Source: CAYLNK01 sp964384675 (GTDB taxonomy: Bacteria > Acidobacteriota > Thermoanaerobaculia > UBA5066). From it: 5,263 bases of DNA. The notes under the pieces were generated by a model. It ran no database searches. It saw only the letters and a program-made list of their open reading frames with translations, and was not told where the DNA came from. Shown in pieces: positions 1-5,263 of the stretch. Each line of letters starts with the position of its first letter. The stretch's first letter is position 1. The position numbers were made by a program, and so were the translations under genes. The stretch covers positions 1 to 5,263 of the forward strand of contig CAYLNK010000395.1 of the NCBI GenBank assembly GCA_964384675.1. The letters are read 5' to 3'.

Positions 1-2346
1 GGTCCCCGCCGTCGCCGGCGGCGTCGCCGCCCGCGCGTCGCGCAGGGCGCGAAGGACGCGGCCCGGCGTGAACGGAAGCCGCGTCAGGCGCACGCCCACC
101 GCGTCGAAGATCGCGTTGGAGAGGGCCGGGATCGACGGGTGGAGCGGTCCCTCGCCCGCCTCCTTGGCCCCGTACGGCCCCTCGGGGTCGAGGCTCTCGA
201 CGATCAGCGCGTGGAGCTCCGGCGCATCGACGGACGTCGGGAGCCGGTAGTCCAGGAGCGACGGACCGCGGTGCAGGCCGCGTTCGTCGACGGCGTGCTC
301 CTCGAAGAGCGCCTCCGCGAGGCCCATGTACGCGGAGCCCTCCATCTGCCCGGCCACGAGCATCGGGTCGAGCGCCCGCCCGCAGTCGTGGGCGATGAAG
401 ACCCTCTCGCACGTCACGCGACCGGTCTCCACGTCGACCGACGCCTCCACGACGTGAGCGGAGAACGAGTAGGCGGGGGAGGCGCCGATGGTCCCGCCGC
501 GGTAGGCGCCTCCGAGAGGCTGCGGGCTGTAGGAGCCGGTACTCCCGAGAGTCTCGAGCCGCGCCTCGGCGAGCCGGAACGCCTCCGCGGCCGGCATCGT
601 CCGCGCGGGATCGTCCCGGTCGGTGACGACCCCGTCCGCGAAGAGCACCCGCGCCGGCTCGATCCCCCATCGCTCCGCGACGGCCTCCACCAGGCGGGGA
701 CGCAGCTTCCGGCACGCATCGATGAGGGCGTTCCCCACCATGAACGTCTCGCGGCTCGAGTACGCCCCGAGGTCTACCGGGCAGAGGTCGGTGTCGGCCG
801 CGACGACGCGGACTTGGCCGAGGGCGAGGCCCAGCTCCTCGGCGACGAGGGCGCGGGCGACGGAGCTCGACCCCTGACCGATGTCGCTCGCGCCCGTGAA
901 GACCGTGACGAGGCCGGAGCGGTCGAGCTTGAGCTGCACGCCCGCCTGCGGCATCGCGTTCGGGTAGATCGGGTAGGCGGTGCCGGAGATGTACGTCGAG
1001 CCGGCGACGCCCAGCCCACGCCCGTACGGAAGACGCCCGCGCCGGCTCTTCCAGCCGCTCGCCTCCTCGACGAGGTCGAGGCACCTCGCGAAGCCGTTGG
1101 AGGTGATCCGCTGCCCGTTGACCGTGGTCGCGTCCGGCGGGAGGAGGTTGCGGCGGCGAAGCTCGATCGGGTCCAGGCCGAGGCGGCCGGCCAGCTGGTC
1201 GAGCTGCACCTCGAAGGCGAAGCGCGGCTGCACGGAGCCGTGCCCGCGCTTGGGACCGCACGGCGGCTTGTTGGTGAAGACCCGCGTGGCGTCGAAGCGG
1301 TAGGCGGGCAGAGCGTACGGCGCCGCCAGGAGCTGGCCGGAGTAGTACGTCGTCACGAGGCCGTACGAGCTGTACGCCCCCCCGTCGATGAGGATCTCGG
1401 CGTCCACCGCGGCCAGGCGCCCGTCGCGCGAGGCGCCGGTCCGGTACCGCATCGTCATCGGGTGGCGCCCGCGGTGCGCGTAGAAGACCTCTTCGCGCGT
1501 GTAGAGCATCTTCACGGGCCGTCCCGTGACCATCGACAGCTTCGCCACCACGAACTCGAGGCTGAACGGGTCCGACTTGCCGCCGAACGCGCCGCCGACG
1601 CACGGCTGGATCACCCGCACCTGGTGGGGCTCGAGGCCGAGCACCCGAGCCAGAGCACGGTGCAGGTAGTGCGGGATCTGCGTCGCCGACCAGACGGTGA
1701 GGACGCCGTCGGCCGCGTGCCGCGCGATCGCGCAATGGGGCTCGATCGCGGCGTGGGTCGACCCGTGGAAGACGTACTCGTCCTCCACCACGACGTCGGC
1801 GGCCGCGAGGGCGCCGTCCACGTCGCCAAAGGCGAGGCGGACGTGCTTGGAGACGTTGCCGTCGTTCCGGTCCGGGTGGATCGCGGGCTCCCCGAGGCGG
1901 CGGCTCTCCTCGGGGTCGAGGAACGCGTGGAGCGGCTCGTAGACGACCCGGATCGCCTTCAGGGCGGCGATCGCGGTCTCCTCGTCGACGGCGGCGACGG
2001 CCGCCACCGGCTCGCCCACGTAGCGCACCCGGTCGACCGCGAGGGCGGTCTCGTCCTGGGTCCAGGGCAGGATCCCGTACGGCACCGGCAGGTCGGCGCC
2101 GGTGACGATCGCGTGGACGCCCGGGAGCCGCCGGGCGGCCCCGGCGTCGATGGAGACCAGCCGGGCGTGCGGGTGCGGGCTCCGGAGCGTCCTTCCGTGA
2201 AGCATCCCCGGCAGCGAGATGTCGTCGGTGTAGACCGCCGCCCCGGTCGCCTTGGCGAGGCCGTCGATCTTCCGGCCGGGGCGGCCGACGTGCCGGAAGG
2301 AGCCGCCCCACGGCGGCTCGACGCCGTGCCCGCCGCGCGCCTTCAT
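1..2346 (-). CDS. hcrA: 4-hydroxybenzoyl-CoA reductase, large molybdopterin-binding subunit HcrA (3' end outside window)
   Basis: Xanthine dehydrogenase-family Mo-cofactor subunit. In 4-hydroxybenzoyl-CoA reductase it carries the active site where ferredoxin-derived electrons remove the para-hydroxyl to give benzoyl-CoA. The frame is open from ATG at 2346 to base 1: 782 codons seen, about the length known for HcrA (roughly 770), so only a few residues should be missing. Seen in order: an N-terminal hammerhead-type domain with GLAKATGAAVYTDDI and LRSPHPHARL; the VGGAFGGK loop (residues 250-257); PCGPKRGHGS (R367); DIGQGSSS (Q491); YSSRETFMVGNA; and near the C-terminus GAKEAGEGPLHPS, where E732 aligns with the family's catalytic glutamate. 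The ATG follows the hcrC stop by one base, with GGGAG inside the hcrC end as a likely ribosome site, so the two genes are probably translationally coupled. The family call is very secure. The substrate rests on HcrA-like blocks (SGT, IGQG, YSSR, CG..RGHG) and on the had-oah neighbours. Another aromatic or CoA-thioester molybdenum hydroxylase remains possible. Confidence 0.8.
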   Translation of the reverse strand, partial: MKARGGHGVEPPWGGSFRHVGRPGRKIDGLAKATGAAVYTDDISLPGMLHGRTLRSPHPHARLVSIDAGAARRLPGVHAIVTGADLPVPYGILPWTQDETALAVDRVRYVGEPVAAVAAVDEETAIAALKAIRVVYEPLHAFLDPEESRRLGEPAIHPDRNDGNVSKHVRLAFGDVDGALAAADVVVEDEYVFHGSTHAAIEPHCAIARHAADGVLTVWSATQIPHYLHRALARVLGLEPHQVRVIQPCVGGAFGGKSDPFSLEFVVAKLSMVTGRPVKMLYTREEVFYAHRGRHPMTMRYRTGASRDGRLAAVDAEILIDGGAYSSYGLVTTYYSGQLLAAPYALPAYRFDATRVFTNKPPCGPKRGHGSVQPRFAFEVQLDQLAGRLGLDPIELRRRNLLPPDATTVNGQRITSNGFARCLDLVEEASGWKSRRGRLPYGRGLGVAGSTYISGTAYPIYPNAMPQAGVQLKLDRSGLVTVFTGASDIGQGSSSVARALVAEELGLALGQVRVVAADTDLCPVDLGAYSSRETFMVGNALIDACRKLRPRLVEAVAERWGIEPARVLFADGVVTDRDDPARTMPAAEAFRLAEARLETLGSTGSYSPQPLGGAYRGGTIGASPAYSFSAHVVEASVDVETGRVTCERVFIAHDCGRALDPMLVAGQMEGSAYMGLAEALFEEHAVDERGLHRGPSLLDYRLPTSVDAPELHALIVESLDPEGPYGAKEAGEGPLHPSIPALSNAIFDAVGVRLTRLPFTPGRVLRALRDARAATPPATAGT

Positions 2347-2347
2347 C

Positions 2348-2854
2348 TCATCGCTCCCAGGAGCGGCGACGCGGCGCCTCGACGCGTGCGGCGCACGCCG
2401 CGAGCTCCACGGCCTCCAGGATCTGGGTGTAGCCCGTGCAGCGGCAGAGGTTGCCGGAGAGGGCCCGGCGCGTCTCCGCCTCCCCCGGGGAGGGGTTTCG
2501 GTCGAGGAGGGCGCGCGCCGAGAGGATCATCCCGCTCTGGCAGAAGCCGCACTGGAGCGCGCCGGAGCGGTCGAAGGCGTCCTGCACGGGGTCCGCGCCC
2601 GTGCCGCACCGGGCCCGGTGGAGCGGGAGGAGACCCTCGATGGTGACGACCTCGCGCCCCTCGACCGTCGGCGCCAGCGTCAGGCACGACAGCACCGGCT
2701 CGCCGTCGAGGAGCACCGTGCAGGCGCCGCAGTCGCCCGCGTCGCAGCCCTGCTTCGTTCCGGTCAGGCCGAGCCGGTAGCGGAGCACCTCCAGGAGCGT
2801 CCAGTGATCGGGGGCCTCGACCCGGTGCTCGTCGCCGTTCACCTTCAGGTGCAC
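2348..2854 (-). CDS. hcrC: 4-hydroxybenzoyl-CoA reductase, small 2x[2Fe-2S] subunit HcrC
   Basis: Iron-sulfur subunit of the molybdenum hydroxylase. It passes electrons between the FAD subunit and the Mo cofactor of HcrA. With the GTG start at 2854 it has 168 residues, close to the usual size of about 160. The plant-type [2Fe-2S] domain has C37, C42, C45 and C57 in TGTKQGCDAGDCGACTVLL. The alpha-helical second cluster domain has QCGFC (C102, C105) and GNLCRCTGY (C137, C139). Q101 of the QCG motif normally contacts the pterin. The start was chosen because GGAGGGAG lies 9 bases upstream and because homologues begin just before the first beta strand (HLKVNG). An in-frame ATG at 2914 would add 20 non-conserved residues, has no Shine-Dalgarno sequence and would place the palindrome inside the gene. 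The stop is one base before hcrA. The [2Fe-2S] subunit call is near certain; the HcrC identity follows that of its partner. Confidence 0.84.
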   Translation of the reverse strand: MHLKVNGDEHRVEAPDHWTLLEVLRYRLGLTGTKQGCDAGDCGACTVLLDGEPVLSCLTLAPTVEGREVVTIEGLLPLHRARCGTGADPVQDAFDRSGALQCGFCQSGMILSARALLDRNPSPGEAETRRALSGNLCRCTGYTQILEAVELAACAARVEAPRRRSWER

Positions 2855-2863
2855 GACGCCAGT

Positions 2864-2871
2864 CTCCCTCC
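2864..2871 (-). promoter_or_regulatory. Ribosome binding site that sets the hcrC GTG start
   Basis: GGAGGGAG read on the minus strand, 9 bases before GTG at 2854. It is the only good Shine-Dalgarno match near the 5' end of this gene and decides against the upstream ATG at 2914. Confidence 0.65.
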
Positions 2872-2886
2872 GCGCCGCACCGGGAT

Positions 2887-2907
2887 TCAAGGACGAATCG
2901 TCCTTGA
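2887..2907. promoter_or_regulatory. Perfect 21-bp palindrome, candidate operator between hcrC and had
   Basis: Arms TCAAGGACGA and TCGTCCTTGA are perfect inverted repeats around a single central base at 2897. The right arm overlaps the first four bases of the plus-strand -35 hexamer (TTGACA, 2904-2909). If +1 of that promoter is near 2939, the palindrome centre is at about -42, where class II activators sit. Relative to the predicted minus-strand start (about 2924) it lies in the hcrC leader at about +28, where a bound protein would block transcription. It is not followed by a T-run on the minus strand, so a terminator is unlikely. That the symmetry marks a dimeric regulator site is inferred; the regulator is unknown. 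Confidence 0.6.
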
Positions 2908-2932
2908 CACGCATTTTTACGCTTGATATAGG
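2904..2932 (+). promoter_or_regulatory. Sigma70-type promoter for had-oah
   Basis: A consensus -35 TTGACA (2904-2909) is followed by a 17-base spacer and the -10 TATAGG (2927-2932, 4 of 6). TG at 2924-2925, one base before the -10, makes an extended -10 element. The segment from 2911 onward is much richer in A and T than the surrounding genes. The transcript would start near 2939, giving a leader of about 34 bases before the had ATG. Confidence 0.62.
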
Positions 2933-2959
2933 TATACAGGGTCCGATTTACCTCATCAA
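2931..2959 (-). promoter_or_regulatory. Possible divergent promoter for hcrCA
   Basis: Read on the minus strand, TTGATG (2959-2954) is separated by 17 bases from TATACC (2936-2931). Both hexamers match the sigma70 consensus at four positions, so this is weaker than the opposite promoter. Its -10 shares bases 2931-2932 with the plus-strand -10. Transcription would begin near 2924, leaving a leader of about 70 bases before the GTG of hcrC that contains the palindrome. Confidence 0.4.
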
Positions 2960-2961
2960 CC

Positions 2962-2967
2962 AGGAGG
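2962..2967 (+). promoter_or_regulatory. Ribosome binding site of had
   Basis: A full AGGAGG Shine-Dalgarno core lies 5 bases before ATG at 2973. It fixes the had start there; the frame is open further upstream (to about 2904), but that extension would cover the promoter. Confidence 0.8.
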
Positions 2968-2972
2968 CGGCG

Positions 2973-4061
2973 ATGGCACGGGTGACGTCCTTCGTGGTCC
3001 GGCAGGCGGCGCGTCCGATGGAGCGCGAGGAGCGCGAGGAGCGGGCGGGCGACGGGGAGGTCGTGGTCGAGGTCGCCGGCTGCGGCGTCTGCCACACCGA
3101 CCTCGGCTTCTTCTACGACGGCGTCCCGACCCGCCACCCTCTCCCCCTCACGCTCGGGCACGAGGTGAGCGGGCGGGTCGTGGAGGCGGGCGCGGGCGCG
3201 GAGGAGTGGGTCGGTCGCGCCGTCGTCGTGCCCGCGGTCATCCCGTGCGGGGCGTGCGACGCGTGCCGCGAAGGACGCGGCTCCATCTGCCCGGGGCAGG
3301 TCTTCCCGGGGAGCGACGTGCACGGTGGCTTCGCCACGCACCTTCGCGTCCCGTCGCGCGGGCTCTGCCCGGTGCCGGACCTCTCCTCCCCCGCGGTCAA
3401 CCCGCACGGCCTCGACCTCTCGGCGCTGTCGGTCGTGGCCGACGCGGTCTCGACGCCGTACCAGGCGATCGTGAGGAGCGGCCTTCGAGCGGGCGACGTC
3501 GTGGTCTTCGTGGGCGCCGGCGGGATCGGCGGCTTCGGGGTCCAGATCGCGGCGGCGCTGGGGGCCGCGGTCGTCGCGATCGACGTGGACGACGAGCGCC
3601 TCGCGGCGATCGCCGGACACGGGGCATCCCTCACCCTGAACGCCCGCGGGCTCGACGGCAAGGAGCTCCGCAGGAAGGTGCGCGCGTTCGCCCAGTCGCG
3701 CGGCGTGCCGACGTTCCGTACCCGGATCTTCGAGACCTCCGGCACGCCGGCGGGGCAGGTCACGGCGTTCGGCCTGCTCGGCCACGGCGGCGTCCTCTCG
3801 GTCGTCGGCTTCACGCCGGCGTCCGTCGAGGTGCGTCTCTCGAACCTGATGGCGTTCGACGCGACGGCGCAGGGAAACTGGGGCTGTCTCCCCGAGCACT
3901 ACCCCGCCGTGGTCGAGCTCGTGCTCTCCGGCAAGGTCGCGCTCGAGCCGTTCGTCGAGCGCCGCCCCATTTCGACCATCAACGACGTCTTCGAGGAGAT
4001 CCACGCCGGCCGCGTGAGGCGGCGGATCGTCCTCGTCCCCGAGCCGGGGGGCGCGCGGTGA
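2973..4061 (+). CDS. had: 6-hydroxycyclohex-1-ene-1-carbonyl-CoA dehydrogenase (zinc-type medium-chain alcohol dehydrogenase)
   Basis: Oxidises 6-hydroxycyclohex-1-ene-1-carbonyl-CoA to the 6-oxo compound with NAD+, the step before ring opening in the anaerobic benzoyl-CoA pathway; cytosolic. It has 362 residues, near the known Had length (about 368), and begins MARVTSFVVRQA. The N-terminal GroES-like domain carries catalytic-zinc residues C40 (GCGVCHTD) and H63-E64 (GHEVSG). The structural-zinc cysteines C92, C95, C98 and C106 lie in PCGACDACREGRGSIC. The Rossmann domain has GAGGIGGFG (181-189), and D204 ends the second strand (VVAIDVD), which favours NAD over NADP. The start is fixed by AGGAGG. 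Oah follows after a 49-base gap without a clear terminator, so the two are probably one operon. Family membership is certain from the sequence. The exact substrate is assigned from overall Had resemblance and the adjacent Oah gene. Confidence 0.9.
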   Translation: MARVTSFVVRQAARPMEREEREERAGDGEVVVEVAGCGVCHTDLGFFYDGVPTRHPLPLTLGHEVSGRVVEAGAGAEEWVGRAVVVPAVIPCGACDACREGRGSICPGQVFPGSDVHGGFATHLRVPSRGLCPVPDLSSPAVNPHGLDLSALSVVADAVSTPYQAIVRSGLRAGDVVVFVGAGGIGGFGVQIAAALGAAVVAIDVDDERLAAIAGHGASLTLNARGLDGKELRRKVRAFAQSRGVPTFRTRIFETSGTPAGQVTAFGLLGHGGVLSVVGFTPASVEVRLSNLMAFDATAQGNWGCLPEHYPAVVELVLSGKVALEPFVERRPISTINDVFEEIHAGRVRRRIVLVPEPGGAR

Positions 4062-4110
4062 GGGCGCCCCGGCGGAAACCCGACCTTCACCGCCCCGAGC
4101 AAGGACACGC

Positions 4111-5205
4111 ATGAAGAACCACGACCTGACCGGCCCCGCCGACGTGCCCGGGATCCGCTACGAGGAGGTCCCGCTGCGGGACCCGGCGGGGAACGAGGTG
4201 CCCGGCCTCCACACCGTGCGGATCACCCTCGACAACGAAGCGCAGCTGAACTCCTACACGACCGAGATGGTGAAGGGCGTGATCCTCGGGATGCGCCGCG
4301 CCTCCACCGATCGCGCCGCCGTCGCCGTCGTCTTCACCGGGGCCGGCACGCGCGCCTTCTGTACCGGCGGGAACACGGCCGAGTACGCGACCTACTACGC
4401 CGGACGGCCCGAGGAGTACCGGCAGTACATGCGTCTCTTCAACGACATGGTGAGCGCCATCCTGTCGTGCGACCGGCCGGTGATCTGCCGGGTGAACGGG
4501 ATGCGGATCGCCGGGGGACAGGAGATCGGCATGGCGTGCGACTTCTCGGTCGCGCAGGACCTGGCGGTCTTCGGGCAGGCGGGCCCGCGCCACGGCTCCG
4601 CGCCGGACGGCGGCAGCACCGACTTCCTGCCGCTCTTCGTCGGGATCGAGGCGGCGATGGAGAGCTGCACGCTGTGCGAGACCTGGAGCGCGCACAAGGC
4701 GGCGCGGCTGGGTCTCCTCACGAAGGCCGTCCCGGCGCTCCACGTGGACGGCGCCTTCGTGCCGAACCCGCTCGTCGTCACCGACCGGTACGTGGACGGC
4801 GGGGAGCTCGTCTTCGGCGAGCCGAAGCGCGGCGCGGCGCGGGACGAGGGGAAGGCGCTCCTGGCGCGCGGGACGGTCGACCTCGGCCTCCTCGACCGCG
4901 AGGTGGACGCGCTCGTCTACAAGCTCGCCAGCACGTTCCCGGGCTGTCTCACCAAGACCCTCGAGAGCGTGCGCAAGCACAAGCTCGAGCACTGGGACCG
5001 GAACCGCGAATCGAACCGGGCGTGGCTCGGCCTCAACATGATGACCGAGGGGCGGACCGGCTTCCGGGCGTTCCACGAGGGGTCGAAGACGTGCCGCGAG
5101 GCGGACTTCCTCCTCGTCCGCCGGCGGCTCGCCGAGGGGGCGGTCTGGTCCGAGGCCCTGGTCGACGAGGCGCTCGCCCGGGCGCACGGACGGGGCGGGC
5201 GATGA
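4111..5205 (+). CDS. oah: 6-oxocyclohex-1-ene-1-carbonyl-CoA hydrolase (ring-opening, Oah/BamA)
   Basis: Crotonase-superfamily enzyme that adds water to 6-oxocyclohex-1-ene-1-carbonyl-CoA and hydrolyses the ring C-C bond, giving 3-hydroxypimelyl-CoA. It has 364 residues, slightly short of the usual 370-380, and much longer than an ordinary enoyl-CoA hydratase (about 260), as expected for this family. Visible features are GIRYEEVPLRDPAGNEVPGL near the start; the oxyanion-hole segments FCTGGNTAEYA (G86-G87) and RVNGMRIAGGQEIGMACDFS (G135-G136); the family block GPRHGSAPDGGSTDFLP (158-174); and a long C-terminal region with FPGCLTKTLESVRKHKLEHW and NMMTEGRTGFRAF. The ATG follows a modest AAGGA site (4101-4105). 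This is the gene commonly used as a marker (bamA) for anaerobic aromatic degraders. It is the most confident functional call in the window. Confidence 0.95.
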   Translation: MKNHDLTGPADVPGIRYEEVPLRDPAGNEVPGLHTVRITLDNEAQLNSYTTEMVKGVILGMRRASTDRAAVAVVFTGAGTRAFCTGGNTAEYATYYAGRPEEYRQYMRLFNDMVSAILSCDRPVICRVNGMRIAGGQEIGMACDFSVAQDLAVFGQAGPRHGSAPDGGSTDFLPLFVGIEAAMESCTLCETWSAHKAARLGLLTKAVPALHVDGAFVPNPLVVTDRYVDGGELVFGEPKRGAARDEGKALLARGTVDLGLLDREVDALVYKLASTFPGCLTKTLESVRKHKLEHWDRNRESNRAWLGLNMMTEGRTGFRAFHEGSKTCREADFLLVRRRLAEGAVWSEALVDEALARAHGRGGR

Positions 5206-5263
5206 CGGCGAAGTCCCGACGGCGGCCGGGACCGGGCCGGAAGCGCACCGCTCCGCCCCCGCT
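5202..5263 (+). CDS. Possible start of a downstream gene, cut by the window end
   Basis: ATG at 5202-5204 overlaps the oah stop (ATGA), preceded by GGGGCGGG as a possible ribosome site. The frame stays open for 20 codons to the window edge. The peptide seen, MTAKSRRRPGPGRKRTAPPP, is basic and proline-rich and is not recognised. Such a leader occurs before the helix-turn-helix of some TetR-like regulators, but that is only a guess. Too little is visible to name it, and in GC-rich DNA a short open frame can arise by chance. Confidence 0.35.
   Translation, partial: MTAKSRRRPGPGRKRTAPPP

Noticed and set aside
139..2646. An 835-codon open frame on the plus strand
   Set aside because: It runs antisense to hcrA and hcrC, whose proteins show clear family motifs. 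Its translation is rich in R, G, V, D and E with no recognisable domain, as expected for the complementary frame of GC-rich genes.
2887..2907. The palindrome as a rho-independent terminator or attenuator
   Set aside because: The loop is tiny, no T-run follows on either strand, and it lies between two divergent starts, where a terminator is not expected.
2923..2959. TTGAT and ATCAA segments as an FNR-type anaerobic regulator site
   Set aside because: They are separated by far more than the four bases of an FNR site, and no complete copy is present.
4062..4110. GGGCGCCC and short GC-rich repeats between had and oah as a terminator
   Set aside because: Only weak stems can be drawn, there is no T-run, and the spacing is typical within an operon.
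2343..4112. A 589-codon open frame on the minus strand spanning hcrC, the intergenic region and had
   Set aside because: It is in a different frame from hcrC and antisense to had. Composition is low in complexity and no motif is seen.
4100..4112. CAAGGAC followed by ACGCAT before oah resembles pieces of the hcrC-had control region
   Set aside because: The shared pieces are under 10 bases, are not symmetric here and coincide with the oah ribosome site, so chance is the simpler explanation.
4087..5187. A 366-codon open frame on the minus strand opposite oah
   Set aside because: Antisense shadow of a confidently identified Oah gene, with no domain and no ribosome site.

Overview
The window is very GC-rich (roughly 70% by eye) and densely coded. 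It carries part of an anaerobic aromatic-degradation locus, a benzoyl-CoA pathway cluster. The four main genes can be assigned from their protein sequences. The host is probably a high-GC bacterium with anaerobic or facultatively anaerobic aromatic metabolism. The sequence alone does not fix the phylum. The Had/Oah pair points to the lower benzoyl-CoA pathway described in Thauera and in obligate anaerobes such as Geobacter, not the Rhodopseudomonas (Bad) variant.

Layout. Minus strand, 2854 to 1: a two-gene unit of a xanthine dehydrogenase-family molybdenum hydroxylase. It comprises a small [2Fe-2S] subunit (2854-2348) and, one base later, the large molybdopterin-binding subunit (2346 to beyond position 1). 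In this context the best reading is 4-hydroxybenzoyl-CoA reductase, HcrC and HcrA. The FAD/[4Fe-4S] subunit HcrB is not in the window. Bases 2855-2972: a 118-bp divergent intergenic region, AT-rich in its half nearer had, with a strong plus-strand sigma70-like promoter, a weaker minus-strand promoter whose -10 overlaps it, and a perfect palindrome with 10-bp arms. Plus strand, 2973-4061: 6-hydroxycyclohex-1-ene-1-carbonyl-CoA dehydrogenase (Had). Plus strand, 4111-5205: 6-oxocyclohex-1-ene-1-carbonyl-CoA hydrolase (Oah/BamA). An ATGA overlap at 5202 opens a possible next gene that leaves the window after 20 codons.

How the genes fit together. HcrCA (with HcrB) would reductively remove the para-hydroxyl of 4-hydroxybenzoyl-CoA to give benzoyl-CoA. 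Benzoyl-CoA reductase and dienoyl-CoA hydratase, both outside the window, would lead to 6-hydroxycyclohex-1-ene-1-carbonyl-CoA. Had oxidises this with NAD+, and Oah adds water and opens the ring to 3-hydroxypimelyl-CoA. A channelling peripheral reaction and the ring-opening steps are therefore transcribed divergently from one shared control region.

I see no RNA gene, mobile element, CRISPR array or clearly new system. The most interesting non-coding signal is the compact divergent promoter/operator. The very long open frames opposite hcrA are high-GC shadows.
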